From contig NZ_OLMV01000007.1 in assembly GCF_900292075.1 (NCBI RefSeq), positions 124,001 to 188,000 of the forward strand: 64,000 nucleotides of DNA, in the 5' to 3' direction. This document shows, in pieces, positions 43,301 to 46,300 of this stretch. Position 1 is the first letter of the stretch; each line of letters starts with the position of its first letter. The DNA is from Microbacterium timonense (lineage in GTDB: Bacteria; Actinomycetota; Actinomycetes; Actinomycetales; Microbacteriaceae). A model generated the notes under the pieces. The model was not told where the DNA came from, searched no databases, and saw nothing but the letters and a program-made list of their open reading frames with translations. Position numbers and translations under genes: made by a program.

Positions 43301-46300
43301 GCCGACGCCGCCCCGTTCACCGCGTTCAGCATCCACGTGGAAGCGCAGGATCCCGGCGCCGCCGACGGCGACTTCGAGGTCTACTACTACCCGGATCAGG
43401 CCTGGCCCGGCTTCGACGACCCCGTGCTGATCGCGTGGGGGACCGCGAACACCCCTGCCGACTCCGCGTACATGTTCAGTCTCGCAGCCGGTGACGACAT
43501 CCAGGTGCGGCACAGCGAGACGGCGACGACGCTGTCGATCCTCGCCTTCACCGATGTCGACGCGACGCTCGTCGCCATGCGGGACTGGACGGTGCCGTAC
43601 TCGACGACGAACGGCGACGGCGAGATCACGATGCTCACGAACGGCCTGCTGCAGGTCGTCGAGACCGTCGGCGATCTGCGCGTCGGCACGATCACATCGA
43701 CCGCCGACGACGTGCGGCTGTGGGCGCTCGACGCGGGGGCGTCGATCTTCGACGACGGCACGATCGACGACGGTTCGGCGCGCGTGGCCGGCGGCATCGT
43801 CCAGCTCGTCGCCGATGCGGCCTCCGGTCGCGTCGGCGGCGCGGAGGCTTCCGCGCCCGAGGTGCGCGACTTCCTCGAGATCGACGCGCGGGTTCACGTC
43901 ACATCGTTCGCCGGAGGAGACACGCTGCTCGAACAGGTGGCGGGAGCGCTGTCGGTCGACTACGTCCAGTCGACGGTGGGGGATGTCGCGATCCGCACGC
44001 GCAGCGGTTCCATCCTCGCCGCGCCGGCCGACGGGCGGGTCATCGCGGACGGAGGTGTCGGCGACGGCTCGATCGACCTCATCGCCGTCGGCGGGCGGAT
44101 CGGCACCGACAGTCCCGACCGCTCCGGCGACCTCGTGGTCGACACCGGTGCCTTCGGGCGACTGTACGCCGTGAGCGACACCGTGCCCGACCCCGAGCCG
44201 GGCCCCGAGCCCGACCCAGGTCAGGAGCCCGAGCCCGACCCAGGTCAGGAGCCCGACCCCGGTCAGGAGTCCGAGCCTGCGCCGCTTCCCGGCCTCGGCG
44301 GCATCTTCGTGACCGAGGCGACGGGCACGCTGGTGGTGCTGCGCGCCGAGACCGATGACGGCGACGTGCGCCTCACCGCGCCGTTCGTCGCGAGCCAGGA
44401 GCCGGCCAGCCTGTACCTGATGACGGCGGGCCAGACGATCGACGGCGCCGAGGCACTCACCGAAGGACGCCTCGTCGCGACCGGGGCTGTGACCCTGCTC
44501 GTCGGTCAGGACGTCGTCGCGCCCGCCGGCACGCTGATCCAGGGTGAGACCGTCACCATCCGGGCGTCGTTCGGCAAGCAGACGGCCGCCGACGGTGGTT
44601 CGCTGCTGTACTTCGGCGGCACGATCGCCGCTCTGCCGATCGCCGTGTACGGCGGTCTGGGCGACGACGAGTTCGTCTTCGACGGCACGCTGCTCGTCGG
44701 GCACACGCTCGTCTACGGCGGTGTCGAAGAGACCGGCGAGCTGCCGACCGGCGACGACAGCTTCCAGGTGATCCGTCTGCAGACGATGACCGGCACGCAC
44801 CTGATGTCGGGCACCCCGATCATCCCGGCCGTTCCGCTCGAGCCGCCGACCGGCGAGGAGCCGCCGAGCGTCCCGGCGCCGCCGGTCGTCGCCCCTGAGC
44901 CCGTCGAGTGGTTCGCCGGGCGCGCCCTGCGCCACTCGCTCGTGCTGTACGGCTTCGACGGCGACGACGACGTCACGGTCCAGACCTGGGGCGGCGCCGA
45001 CACCGACCCGCTCGGTCATGACTACCAGATCATCGTGCGCGGCGGCGGAGTGCCCGGGTTCGACACCCTCACGGTCGAGGGCACCGACGAGGCCGACACG
45101 TTCCTCTTCCGGGCGCTCGCGGCGGTCGCGGGCCACCCCGATGCCTCACGCCCGGCATTCGTGGCGGCGGTCAACGAGGCTGCCGGAACGGCCGAGCGCA
45201 TCGTCTACGACCGCGGCACGGCACGTCTGACGGTGGTCGGGCACGACGGCGACGACACATTCGCGTTCGATGACAACAGCACCGCGACGACGGTGCACGG
45301 CGGCGCCGGTGCCGACACGTTCATCGTCGGCCAGTTCCACCCGGCGCCGGCGGTGGAGCCCGCGGTGCAGCCGGGCGACGCGTTCCCGACCGTCGAGACG
45401 GAGTTCGGCAGACTGAGCGCAGGCGCCTCGTTCGCCTTGGTGCTCTACGGTCACGCGGGCGACGACGTCTTCCAGATCAACCACCACTCGGCCGAGCTGC
45501 GGGTCGAGGGAACGATCGGGAACGACATCTACGACGTGCGGGCGGTGCGCACCGTCGGCGGGGAGTTCCTGAGGAACGGCGCACTCTGGCTCGAGGGCAC
45601 CGCGAACATCCCGGGTGCGCCGGGGATCGAAACCCTGATCGTGCGCACCGCCGGCGCTGTCAGTGACATCGAGGTGCGCTACCTCGCACAGGAGGTCCTC
45701 GTCCGCGGCGCCGGACTGCACATTCTGACACGCCTCATGGACGGCGCGACGGTGCTCGCGCAGCCCTTCGCCCCCTCCGCGCCGATCGTGCTGCCCGCGG
45801 ACTCGGAGCCGTCGCCGTGGGACATGCTGACGGTGCCGCTGCCCGTACACGCGCCCGGCCTGGCCGGCCTGGTCATCATCTCGGAATCCGGCGGAAGCAC
45901 CAGGCTCATCACCGGAAGCCAGATCGTCGACAGCTACACGATCCGTCTCGCCGTGCCCGCCACCGAGCGCGTGTACATCGCGATCTCCGGCGCGTACGCC
46001 GGCGGCAGACTCTTCGGCGAGGTGTCGCTCGACGGCGGCCTCACGTTCTCCGATGGCGCCGTTCTCGTCATCGAACCGGGCGACGTCGGCCCGTTCGAGA
46101 TCGTCGTGCGCCTCGTGCCGACGATCGCACCGCACGGCATCGGACTGTTCGCCCTCGTACCGACCGCGGAGCCCGGCCCCGGAATGATCGTGCAGACGAT
46201 GAGCCACGTGGTCTCCAGCGCCGATCCCCGCTTCGACACGGCGACCGCCTCGAACGTCTACATCAACCTCCCACCGCCTCTCGCGCCCGGCGGACCGGGC

